Part shown: positions 1 to 12,700 of the stretch, one piece after another
Layout of the letters: each line of letters begins with the position of its first letter
Position numbering within the stretch: the first letter of the stretch is position 1
Assembly: GCF_018812025.1 (NCBI RefSeq)
Contig: NC_063049.1
Span: 35,593,447 to 35,657,446, forward strand
From: Megalobrama amblycephala
Taxonomy: Eukaryota; Chordata; Actinopteri; Cypriniformes; Xenocyprididae
Length of the DNA stretch: 64,000 bases
Direction of reading: 5' to 3'
Translations under genes and position numbers: made by a program
The notes under the pieces: generated by a model
Database searches by the model: none
What the model was told of the DNA's origin: nothing
The model's input: only the letters and a program-made list of their open reading frames with translations

Positions 1-30
1 ATGCAACAAATATATAGTCTCTACACTTAC

Positions 31-704
31 AGTTCATTCCATTGATCAAATCCAGCAGGTTGGGAGATGTTATTCAGATAGGTTAAAATGCTGTTTTTGA
101 TGGGACCCAACACCTCAGCTGCCTCTGCTGGTAAAAGAGCATGAATTGCCCCTTCTACCATCTGGATAGTCTCCTGTGTGAGGCTGCCAAGTTGAGTGTA
201 ACTCATATTGGGGTTTAGGATCAGATGAAGTAAACCATTAAGAGCTCCAGAAATTCTGTCAACCACATCCTGAGGTAGAGCACCAGTCTCATTAGAAATA
301 CTCTCCAGAACCACTCTGACAATGCTATTGATGGCTTCTGTAAAGTTTTCACTTTGGAGACCACCATCAGTGCTAGCCACCTGCAGAGCGTAGGTTAGTT
401 TCTGAGACACTTGTTCAGCGACAGCGAGGAAGGCTTTGTCCTCCAGGGAGAGTAAGGGGGCCATGGCTTGCAAAAGCTGATCAAGATTTACCCAGTTGTT
501 GTGAGATCTGCAGAACTAACATTCCCCTGGAAGATTCTGGCAAGTGCCATTGTCAGTTGTTGGTTAATAATCCAGTCCTTTGTCAAGTTGCCTTCATTTG
601 AGCTCAGAATGAATTCTGAGACCTTCATCAACACAGATACAATAGGCTGGGCTGTGTTGTTAGATGGCAAGAAATTCTGAAATTCTTTTATCACATTGAT
701 AATG
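31..704 (-). CDS. abca12: abca12 exon 19, tandem copy of exon 18 3' end, with a frameshift
   Basis: The acceptor is TTTTCAG before 704 and the donor GTAAGT begins at 30. The phases match exon 18, so the exon fits the reading frame at both ends. Its product is closely similar to the C-terminal ~225 residues of exon 18, for example ALQVASTDGGLQSENFTEA against ALQVASTDGGLQNENFTEA, and NMSYTQ against NMSYAQ. The frame breaks near 491-493: the sister exon has CCCC at 1325-1328 and this copy has CCC, which creates an in-frame TAA at 488-490 (minus strand). With 674 nt the exon is one base short of the length its phases need. Either the repeat exon is decaying or skipped, or one base was lost in sequencing. 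Confidence 0.75.
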
Positions 705-3700
705 CTGAAAAAAAAAAAAAAATCATCAAGTCTGTTATGGAATCTTCCTATTTCTTCATACATACATACATAGTCAATCAAAAAGAAAGTCACCATTCAG
801 AACAAAAAAAATAATTGAATAACAAATAAACAGTAATTTGGAAGTAATACAGTCTTTGACTTACACTTCATTCCATTTGTCAGGTCCACTAGGTTGGGAG
901 ATAGTCTGCAAATAGGTGAGAATGCTGTTTGTGATGGGAACCAACACCTCAGCTGCCTCTGCTGGCAGAAGTGCATGAATCACTCCTTCTACCATCTGGA
1001 GAGTCTCCTGTGTGAGGTTGTTAGCTTGAGCATAGCTCATATTGGTGTTCAGGATCAGCTGAAGGGAGCTGTTAAAAGCACTAAGAATATTTTCAACCAC
1101 CTCCCAAGGTAGAAGACCAGTCTCATTAGAAATACTCTCCAGAATCACTCTGACAGCACTTATGGCGGCTTCGGTGAAGTTTTCATTTTGGAGACCACCA
1201 TCAGTGCTGGCCACCTGCAGAGCATAATTTACTGCCTGAGAGACCTGGTCAACAACAGCAAGATACTCTCTCTCTTTAGGAGGGAGTAGGGGAGTAATGG
1301 CTTGGAGGAGCTTCTCAAGATCCACCCCAGGTGTTGTGATATCTACAGAGCTAATTTCCCATTGAAAAATTGCAGCAAGTGCCGTTGTCACTTGTGGGTT
1401 AGTGACCCACTCCCTTGTCAAGCTAAGGTAGGTCATGATCTGAGCTTCAATTTCAGCAGGAATACTAATGTTCATTGGGAAGCAAAGAGAATCATAGAAT
1501 GCCCGTTGAAGCTCAAGGTTTCTTTTAATCAGATCCAGCTCACCTTGCAGCATAACCATAATTGTATTGGCAACTTGTACAAGATCTTCGCCTTCCAGAG
1601 GAAGCTGCACATGGGTCAAGTTCTTGATCTGATTCATCACCAGTGTTGCCATATCTGTCTCTGCATTGATAAGTGTCACCTGCATTTCTGCCATGTGTAT
1701 CAGTTGATTGAGAATCTCCGCAAACATACTGCCACTGGTGGCATTTCCAAGCTTGTTTAGATACCACAGTATGATATCTCCATACACCTTCTGTGCATAC
1801 TGCCCCTGTGCCATCAATGTTGAGTTAATGGTGTGGTATGGATACGGTTCTCTGATTACCTTTTTTAAGAGGTCTTCCAGAATGTTTAGCTCATTTGTAA
1901 TATCAGATATGTTCTCTACACCGAGATACTGAAGGTTCTGTCTGATTGCTGACAGTGTTGTTATCAGCACCTCTTCTGTCAATGCAAGTGGGTCAGATCC
2001 GGAACTAGACATGTTACTTAGTTTCTGATACTCTACCATAGTGATGTTAAGCCAATCTTTAAGACTCATCTGAGTGTTCTCTGCCACTGGAATTACTTCA
2101 AGTAAAGCAGAAGCACTCTGAATGAGCTGAAGGACACATTTGGCTTCTCCACTGGCAGAATGCCATTGGGGAGATTCTGTGGTTTGAGTGTTCAAGCATT
2201 GTGTGATTTGAACGGCCATATTCAGAGTCTGCAGTACCGACGGTGACCATCTATAAAGAATTGTAGAATTGATTTGTGCTAATTCAAAGATTGTGAGATT
2301 GGAGGCTTGTAGTCCTTGACTGATGTTGAAAACATGAGATGCATAAGCCTGCTCGAGAAGATGTTGAACCTTCCTCACAATTTCCATGGAGTCTTCTGAT
2401 GGCCAGGACATGTTCCATGGCAGGAACAGAGCGAGCACATCAACTACAACAGGGAGAGTCATGTTACCCTGAAGAGGTTTCATTAGGATGGTGATGTTAT
2501 TTTCGAATGCAAGCATTGCACCAAGAAATTCAAATACATTCTGGACATCAGCTACACAGTTCTGGCCAAGAGCTGAACAGATCTCCAGATCTCGAATGAG
2601 GGCATGAGTCTTATTTAGGCCTGCTTCTAACTGATACTGCTGCTCTGTAGGCAAAATGGCTCCAAGTTGGCTCAAAATTGTCTGAAGAACTGCAAAACCC
2701 TCCTCACTGTTTAACATCTGGTTGGACCTGTTGTTGAAGACCTGAAGAATGTCCATGATCACTGGGTGCACAATGGTTGTCTGGGATCCTCCTGACAACA
2801 GGTTCTCTATCTGCCCCAGTCCAAGAGCCTCCAGGATGTCATTTAACAAATTGAGTGAGAGTTGAGTGTCAAACTGCTGTGTGGACTCAATGTTGGAGAG
2901 GAGCTGAATTTCTTTTTCAACTGTATTAATGAGGTTCAGCAACAAGTCTTGTAGTGAAATGTCACTACCAAGCAGTTGACTAGGTATGCTATTGACTAGG
3001 ATTTGCTGCAAAAGTGCCATGTAACTGTTTTGGAGGAGAGCCACTGTTCCCTGGATAGGTCTAAAATCAGAAGAAAAATGTCTGTATTATGGTGGATTGT
3101 AAAGTAATTCAGTCTATAATTAAATAATCTATATTTACTTGTTGTATCATCTACGGGTCTTCTTATGCAATTTAATAAATTTTGAATATCAAGAATGCAC
3201 ATAGTAGTACTGAAGATAAATATATACAAAATTACTTTGTATCAATAAATGTTTTGCCTTAAACAGACGCTACCTTAGCAGGCTGTCAGGTTTAGAGATC
3301 ACTTCAGAGATCAAAGACTGAATCAGTGGAACAGCTGTTTCCCAGGTAAAGCCGGTCTGACAGGTGAAAGCTGATGAAGTAAGAGTGCCTGCAAAAAGGG
3401 GATCATTATTCACAACATATTACTTATAATTTTGTGTATATTATAATTTTGTTTAAATAATTGGGAATTATAAAACTTTGCAGTACATTGTTATATTTAT
3501 GTCATATTTATGTCATATTAATGAAATCGGCAACACTTTAAAATAAGGTTGAATTTGTTAACATTAGTTAATGTACTAGGTTTCGTGAACAATTATACAA
3601 TATACAATAATGATTTTACAGCATGTATTAATCTGTTACATGTTAATTTATAAATATACTACTGTTCATTGTTATTTCATGTCTGTTCATAATATATTAA

Positions 3701-6700
3701 TTTTAATTTATACAGCTTATATAAAGTATATATATATATATATACTTATATACTTTATTTACATTAAGAAAAAAATATTAAACTCAAAAAATAGATTAAT
3801 AAATGCTCTACAAAGATTACTCTGTTATAAAATTAATAACAATAACTATGTGAAATCATATAATACCACAACATAATCAAATATTAAGAACAAAGTCTTC
3901 TGATTTATCACAGATTCATAACTTTTTAACACTTACAGTTTGGTGATACAGTGGCATTTGGTTGGTAGGTCAAAATCCAATAAGCCATATGGAAATATGG
4001 TTCCATGGAGGGCCACAGATAGCTCTGCTCTAGCAGAGAACCCATGGTCTCAAATGTTTCAGTACCTCTGTTTAACAAGAAATTAAAATGCAAATAAACA
4101 TTTGAAATGCCCTGAAATACGTGTCTATGGGGACCGTAATAGTTTGGTTCACTATTTGATGTCATTCTCAACAAGCAACATCCTGATCACATAGTAGCAA
4201 TTGAACAATTAGTAGGTTTCTGACCTGGTCAACAGAATCTGAGGCAAACCAACTGAAATGTTCCCTGGGATCCAAGCTGCAAAATATTCCTCATTAAGCT
4301 CAGTTTGCAAGTTCTGGAGGGCAGAGCCATACTGCATGGAGGTTGTGTATAGACTGTGCCACTCCGCCATAAGAATGGAGGGTGTTACATTGTACATTAC
4401 AGTTCCATTCACGACACCAACCAACTGTTGGACCTGTGAAAACATTTTGATTAGGCAGTAATAATCATTCATTTCCAATTTTTGTCAAATAGTAACAAAG
4501 CTTGAAGTCTGCAAATCACTTCAAAACACATCCCTTTACCTTCTCGATTACAGGCAAAAATGGTGTTAACAGCATTTGCTCAAGACTTGTGTCATTCCCA
4601 GAACAAACTAGAGTGCCCCACAACTGAGGGTCTAAAGAGCTGTATGCTGAAATCCAAGCCCAGGGAGCAGACAGTTCTCTGCAGCTAGTGTGACCTTCTA
4701 GAACCTGTATAAAAACATTAGAAGACATCCAATGTGGCAAATGAAGCCCTTGATGCAAACTGCATGAAGCCCACATGCACTGTCTTTTTTTGTTTGTTTG
4801 TTTGTTTTACTTTTTACCCACCTTAGCCACTGTTTGAACAATAGAGTCCATGCCATGGTCAGCCCAGGCATTAGCAAATGTCTCATTCTGCATTAGAGAA
4901 AGGAAGACCTCCTGTACATACTGGGCATCCCTCAGGACCACGTCAATGAATACTGTGAAACAGACAGTGATGATTCAGAAGAACTGCTGTATGTGGCTAT
5001 AGCATTGCAATAGCAATTGTTTGCATAGCGTAATTCTCTGTGCATGCTGATACATACACAGCTGTGCTTCCATTGCAACCCTTGCCACTTGCATGGATGA
5101 ATGGCCACCCATCATGAAAGTCTGAATGTATTCCCAGCCTGGCATCCCTTGTAGAAAATCAAATGCTGTACTGCTTAATCCGAAGATTCTGTAAGGGGGT
5201 GGGGGGGAATGATAAATAGGTTGGATTTTAGGTTAAACTAGGGATGCATCGATAAAAACTTTCTGGCCGATACCGATAACCGGTAATTCTTTATATTTGA
5301 AAGCCGATAACCGAAATCTAAATCCAAATTTTTATATAATTTTTGAGAGCCTGCTTACAAAAACAAAAGTTTCACCATTTAAAAGCCATGTCCCACACAC
5401 ACAAATATAATGTTCTCATTATAATTTTATGTAGCCTATATGATAGACTTGCGCTGCACATGTTGCACTTAACTGTATTTTCCTTTTTGAAGTGACTCTA
5501 ATCATATTTCAAGCAATTCAAAACCAACATGGCAGACAGTGCGCATCTGAAGTTTCTCAGCTGTAGGAAATAATCCATTATTTATCGACTTTAATATATT
5601 GGCCACATTTTGATATTGGGCCGATGACGATAACATTAAAAATGAACATATATATCGGCCGATACCGATATGGTGGCCGATATATAATGCATCCCAGGTT
5701 AAACTTTTAAAAAAAAATTCATTCAGATGTCAGATGAACCAGCAGTAAGTTCCATTGAAAATAAAATAAACAAAAGCTGTAGAAGAACCTGGTTTTTATG
5801 ACAAATACCTATAGGATATAAATTCTCTTGTTAAACCACCAGTAACATGCAACTGCACCGTGTTTGTTTGTTTTTTAATGCCTTCTGTTGCTATTTTTGA
5901 AAAATGTATGGTAAACTATATCAGGTTTTTAAAATCTAATTTTGCAAAAAACTCTAAACAGTAGCTCCATTTAGGTGTTCTATGGAATTCAAGCACAAAG
6001 TCACATGTCACTTCACCAAACCAGATTCGGCAGATGCCACCATAACCAGACTGCGTGACATGCACTCATCCTCAAAAATCAACCAAAACTATGCAAGGTA
6101 AGCTCATTTCACTACTGCATCGAACTCAATCTAAAAACATGCAAAGTATTCTAGGTTGGCATACAATTGTTCCCCTAAGCTCTGTGGCTGGGCGTCACTG
6201 CTGCGCTGTGACCTGCTGTGTTTGAGAACAGCATCCATGCTCGATGGAGAGACTAGGCCCAGCAAGCTGCTGAAAACCTCCTTAGTGAACGCCAGGTCCG
6301 CTGAGGCAGAGGTCTGACTCCAGGCCAAAAGCACCTGAGGGGAGCACATGCAGGCATAAAAATGTTACTGGTCATTTACAATGTTAAAACATCATGCATA
6401 AATTGAAATGTAATGCAAAATATGTATGCAAGTGGGTTTGTTCCAAATATTTCATCCAAATATATTTATTTGTATAGTGATTTTTTACAATATTGTTCAA
6501 GCAACTTTACAGGAAGTTATTTGGTTAACAAATAACAAAAGTATGTCAACTTGCATCAAAACGTGCCTGGATTATTTTTTGAATCACCCTAAATTAACAT
6601 GAATAATTGACAGTCCTACTAAATACTCAGCATGACATTTGTCATATGAACATGCCACATGCCTTCTGAATGCAAAATCATGGTGATTGGATATTGTTGT

Positions 6701-9700
6701 GGAGTCCCCTCTGTGATGAGGGGAATATCTAATTGGGGCTCCCTGGAGACTTGCTCCATATACATGCTTTTTATGCAATCAGTCTTGGTGCGGCTAGTGA
6801 GCTGTTTTGTGTTTAGACTGAGCTGGTTTCCTAGGTAACAATGAGCAGCTGATGTTTGTCTGTTTTCCCACAAGATAGCAGGTAAGGAGGAGGAACCGCA
6901 ATTGAGAATTTCTCACCCTACAACAGGTTTAGTCCAAGAAGGAAGTGTTATTTATAATGGCTGATTTCTAAAAATAGAAAAGCAAATATCAGTAAATAAA
7001 TTTACCTGTTCAACAGCCTTCCATGTATTTATCCCTTGAAATATCTGGCCCACTTCCCAACTCCAACAATAGGAGGCTGTGATGTTATGCTCACACAGAA
7101 AGGTGCGAAAGTCTTCCTCAATGAACAGCACTGGAATCTGAGAAGGTCAAAATATGTGTGGGTGTCAATGATTGTGTAATTATTTGTGTGTGTTTATATA
7201 AACTCTTAATCTTCAAACAAAGTAAAACAGTTGGTCTCTCCCAAAACCTAGACAACATGAGGGAATTGTAAGCATCCTCCCAATGTGAAAGATGTTCCAA
7301 AAATAGACAGCATACAGTATATTTACTTAGCTTTCTTTTGTACAAATTCCAAGGCAGCATTTTTTTATCCTTCGCAAAGCAGGTACACCCGTAATGCAAT
7401 GCAACATACTCAGTGAAAAAAAGCATAATGAAATCAGAATAATTACAATTAGTGTATAAAGTCATACAATACTAAATGTACGGATCAAGTTAAGGTCACA
7501 TTTAATGTTGTTTGGTGAATTGGAATTAGAATTGGAATCCATGCAATAGGGAATTTCTCGTGAGGGGAAAAGATTTTCCCATGCAGAGTTCGCAAAAGGT
7601 TTAAGTTGGATCGCTCGAATGTGCCTGCGTTGACCGACAGAAAGCTGCTTGGTTTGAAAGTTACTTCTGTGTTAGCTGTGCCTACTATTGACATTAAACA
7701 AAAGACCTTTTCTGCATGCAAACTTTTGAGTATCATTAGAGTAGTTACTGCTAGCGTAACAACATGTTAACCACAAACTAAACAAAGATTTTTGCAAAAT
7801 TGTCAATTTAAATAAATAAAATAAAAAGAGAAAAATCCATGAAATGTTGAGAATAAATACTAAAAAGTCATACAATAACTAAGTGTATGAATCAAGTTTC
7901 ATGTTAGAGTATCATGTTGTTGTTAAATTAGCAACATGCTAAAACCAAACTCTACTGAAATCAAGGTAAATATAATTTGTGAACAGAATCAGAATCATGA
8001 ACAGTAGTTTCTGTGCATTATTGTATATTTATATACAAAAAATATAAAATGCTAACTAAGAAATTAGCCTTACCAAGACAAAGGAGTTATTTTTATTCCA
8101 AATTTTTTTTTAAATATTATTTCAATCTCTGTCATTTCCACCACTAAGAAGACAATTCTCTTTTGAAACATGCATATACAATGGATGTAGTTAGTGGACA
8201 AATTAAACATTAGTAAAAGTGTGAAAAGGTGTTCTATAGGAATTTATTTTTTAAAAGTCCACAAGGCTCTATGTCCATAGTTGAATAAACACTCATATTT
8301 TGAACAAAGAACCTGCATTGAGAAACCAAGAGAGGCCTACCTTGTCAAGAGGAATCTGGATTTGGTTGATAAGGTCCTTTAAGTCTGAGCTGACTACATC
8401 AATGCTGCTTGGGCTCATAACATCACTCAGTTTGACATACACATCTACATAAAACAAGAGAAATCAAACAGATTTCCTGAACACTTCTGCCAATTAGGCA
8501 AACAACCAAGCCCTAAACTCATACCATTGGTTGATATCAACCTATAAATGGCTATCATATGCATATCTGTGCATATTAAACAAGGATCAAAATAATAAGC
8601 TCTCAAAATTATAAAATACATTAAAAGGTCCACTTGGGCTTTCTTCTATGACAACCATAGTTGTGATGTGATAATTTTTCACAATGCCAAGTAGAATGTT
8701 TACCTTTATTTAAAAAAGGGTGTGGTGCACATAGAACAAGCAGTCCAAACAGGTTTTGACAATAGACCATTGGTCTCTAATTACCCTAATAATCAACATT
8801 TCCCCCAAGATAGCAAGGAACCTGGCAGTCAGCAACCTGGGGTTACGTAACTTGCTCAGTGGCACAATGGTAGTAATCTTGCAATGGTTCGAACTAGAAA
8901 TGTTCTGTTTAACAACCTTCTCTGTTTATTCTTACCCTTATGAAAAAAAACCTCATTCAACCTTGTACAAATTCGACACATACAGAGTCACTTTACTGGC
9001 ATCTGATGTCAGTGGCACCAAATGCTAGTTTTTGTGCATCCAATTTGAAATACTGTATGCATTTGTATATTAGTTGTGTGTGTGCATGTGTATAAAACCA
9101 AATGTTCTTGAGCAGACTGCGAGTGCCAATACAAGCAGAAAAACATTTAAAATTACTTACTCGTACATATTCGCTATTAGGTAATTAACATAATGATAGC
9201 GCTTTAATTAGGCAACCACAGATGCCATGTATCCAGTTCAAAAAACTTGATCAGCAAGTCATCTTCAGCATACCTCTCCCTTTCCAAGCACCCATGTAGT
9301 TGAGAAAGCCAATGCCTTTATTGATGACTGGGTTTGTGACTGCAGTAGAGATGTTGGCCTGTGGGATAGTCTTCTGGAGGAATGTCAAGGCACTAAATGA
9401 AAATAAATAAAGAGAGGCTAAGATTCTTTGAATCAAGTCAAAACAACAAACATTACATGCAAATAAGTTCCTCATAATGGGAACGTGCAGTGTTGTGGAT
9501 ATACACATCAGATTGAATTTCAAAATCCAAGCAGAGCACCTACATATCAATATAGATACATGCGCAAGAAGAAAATAGGCACTAAAATGGCTGAACTTTG
9601 GCCTTGTATATACAGGCAACTTCAAAACATACACAACTTTGTCTGAATTCACTCAATTACTCTCACGTGGCATTGATCGTGTAAAGTGTTTAATATCATA

Positions 9701-12700
9701 TAGTGTCTGAACTAACATTTTATTAGTGCTGTAGTACTCGAGTCCGGACTCGTCTCGGACTCGTTGGTATTTGCACTCGGACTTGTCTCGGACTTGGTCA
9801 TTGGTCTCGCCAAAAGTTCTAGTTGGTCTCGACCGAGTCCAGCAGGTCAGTCTCACTTCTTACCGATTCCGAGCCGATCTTTTTTGTTACCAGCGGCGAC
9901 GCACAGGCAATAAAGTCAGCTGCGCATTCTCGCTCTCTTCTCTCACGGTGAAGTGACACACACTCGCGCGGGCGCCTCCTCTCTCTCTCACACTCTTCTC
10001 ATTCGCTCCGGTTCCCGCAGGTTTCGCGCTCACGCCGAAAGCGCGCGCACCACTGATCATCACTGATCAGTGGAGCGAATAAGCCACGCTCAGTCTCAAA
10101 CAGAGACAGAAGTCAAACAGTCACAATTACTAAAATGAGTGGCTTACTGCGCTTAAAAGATCAAATACATACAAAATTATGTCAAAATGCTCGTCTTGGC
10201 AATTATTCAGATAAACACAGTCAGTTTTGGATCGTTATATAGCTAAGAAAGAGAACGCATGTTGTGTAACAGTATTGAGTCCGTTTATAAACTCTTAAAG
10301 GGACAGCAGTCCAATATTCCTGCAGCTGTCTGTCCTGTTATTTAAAGAACAAAAGACAAAGAAATTCACTTTATGCTCTTGACTGAATACGTTTTTAACT
10401 TTAATGGTAAGAATAAATCTGTATTTAATATTTACAATAAAAAATACAGAAATTAAGGTAACCAACGTGGATGTGTTATTTTACATTTGATTACTTTAAT
10501 TTCTGTAGTATTTCTTATCTAAATAAAAACCTACTTAACCTGAAAAACTTATACTCTCTTTTCTATTGCATTTATTTGCTGTTTGGATTTTTTTTTTATT
10601 TGTTCTCATTTTATTACTGAGTTTTACTTTTTTATGAAAATAAAACTTTGCGTTGAAGAAAGGTAGATTTTTGTTTGGATATGCTGTTAATTATAGTTCT
10701 TAGAAAGAAAATCAGAATCGGAAAAAATAGGTATCAGCAGATCACACTATCCAAAAATCGGAAATCGGAATCGGCCAAGAAAATTGCAATCAGCGCATCT
10801 CTAGTTCAAATGAAAGCCACAGCAGAACTGAGACTCATATCGATGTTTTGTGAACGAATCTGTGTAAAAACCATGAGAGTCAATGATTCAATTACCCTTT
10901 CAAAAATACATCCACTTGCTTCGCTACTGAATGAATGAATAAATGACTCCGATGACTCACTCATTAAGATTTTAGTTCAATATTTAAAAGTATCACACGT
11001 TTTAACATCATTGCTTATTTCTCTTTTGGACATTTTTAATTTAAAACATTAATTTATTTTATAAAGGTATTTATAGAGGTAAAAATAAAAGCCCTACATT
11101 TTATTGCTGGGTTGGTAAGAGTCTTAAATGTTTCTGAAAAAAAGTCCCTTATGCTCACCATATAGCTGCATTTAATTTATCAACAAAATACAGAAAAACC
11201 AGTAATATATGTTATTGTGAAAGTTATTTATTCCTGTGATGGCAAAGGAATTTTGATCTTTCAGAAATCCTTCTAATATGCTGATTTAAAGATCAAGAAA
11301 CATTTCTTATTATTATCAATGTTGAAAACAGTTGTGCATTTTTGTTTCAGGATTATCTGATGAATAGAAAGTTCTCCTTGCTGAATATAAAAGTATTAAT
11401 TTCTTTCAAAAAAAGAGTCTTACTAACCCCAAACCTTTGAATGAACTCATGTGCGATGTGAACACAATTTTATTTGAACACTAATTTCCTCAAAACTCAC
11501 TTCTTAAGATTCTCCAAATCCGCTGCCCCAGATTTTAGTTTCTCTTCATCTGTAGGCTTCAGGAAAGGATCAGGCAGGCCAAGCATGAAGTCCCACACTG
11601 ACGGCTCCTGTTGAAGACTATCTAGGACCGCCACAGTCCCTCCAATCAATTCGAACACTTCTGTCGGGTTACTGAGCAGTAGTTCTGTCAGTACCTGGTG
11701 ACCCACACAAGTAATCAGATAAACATAAAAGCCATAATGATGTCTAACGATTCATTTAATGACTCTTTCATTTGACATTCGTGGGCATAATGTGTGTGAA
11801 ATATTCTGAAAAGTGTGGGAGGTCTGACCCCACCTGGTTCAGGGTTAATAAGGACGCTTCTAGAACTGTCTCATTAGAGCTGCAGAAGTTTATCAAGCCT
11901 TGTGTGAAGAAATCCTGGGTACCAGATGATGTGTTGATGGCATTCATGGAGAAGCTGCATAAGGATTTTTTCAGGATGTTCACTGACTCCCAAACAGACT
12001 CCATTGTCTATGATACAGAATGAAAAAATAAAAACACAAACAAGCAATGAATTAAGCTACTGACCATATCCCTAGTTTTTGCTGTTGCATTACTCAAGCC
12101 AAGATATTCAAGTAACCACAGTCCCCCCACATCCCCCCGCCCCAATAATTAGAAATGGCCAAATGTTCCCCCTATTGATGCTGCTCTGCTGTACTCCATT
12201 ACGCACCACTCTGTTTGTTGTTAGGATGACAAAAAAAAGTTTTAAGTTACATTTTTAGACTGGTCTGCCTCAGCGGTCTAACAGCGCTCTTCACTATCAG
12301 AATGAGTGAGTTGGCCAATCAAATCAAATAAGGCGGGGCTTATTGTTCACAGAAGATGAGTGCGAGTTCCAATGCGATGCTTTCGTTTTAGCAGTGAAAG
12401 AGTATGTGGCGATTAAGTAGCTAATCACTTAAAGCAGAACTAAGTATCTTTTTTACCTTCATAAAGTCCTTACGATGGTTAATTGACTTGTAGTGGTGTG
12501 TTTGAGGCGAGCACTAACCCCCTCTGGCACGTCTACGCCAGAATACAGCACTTGCAAGTTGAGCTGCATCGACCCGACACAATCTCGCCTCATGTTCACG
12601 TTCACGCGAGAGTGACAAAATGCTTTACGGTAATTCAAAAACAATGTATATATTATGACTTTATAAGACAATTTCGAAAATGACCCACCTCCATCGAGTG

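Noticed and set aside
485..497. A tiny intron (GTAAATCTTGATCAG) explaining the break in abca12 exon 19
   Set aside because: Removing about 15 bases is far below a functional vertebrate intron length. The sister exon shows the bases are coding with one C missing.
5985..6102. Plus-strand open stretch VTCHFTKPDSADATITRLRD followed by AGGTAAGC, looking like an exon with a donor
   Set aside because: No acceptor, no partner exons on that strand and no family I recognise. On the minus strand the abca12 exons 6165-6334 and 5058-5188 join in phase without it.
10675..10938. 87-residue open frame
   Set aside because: It consists of a hAT-like transposon end (ATCGGAATCGGCC) and AT-rich flank; no protein similarity.
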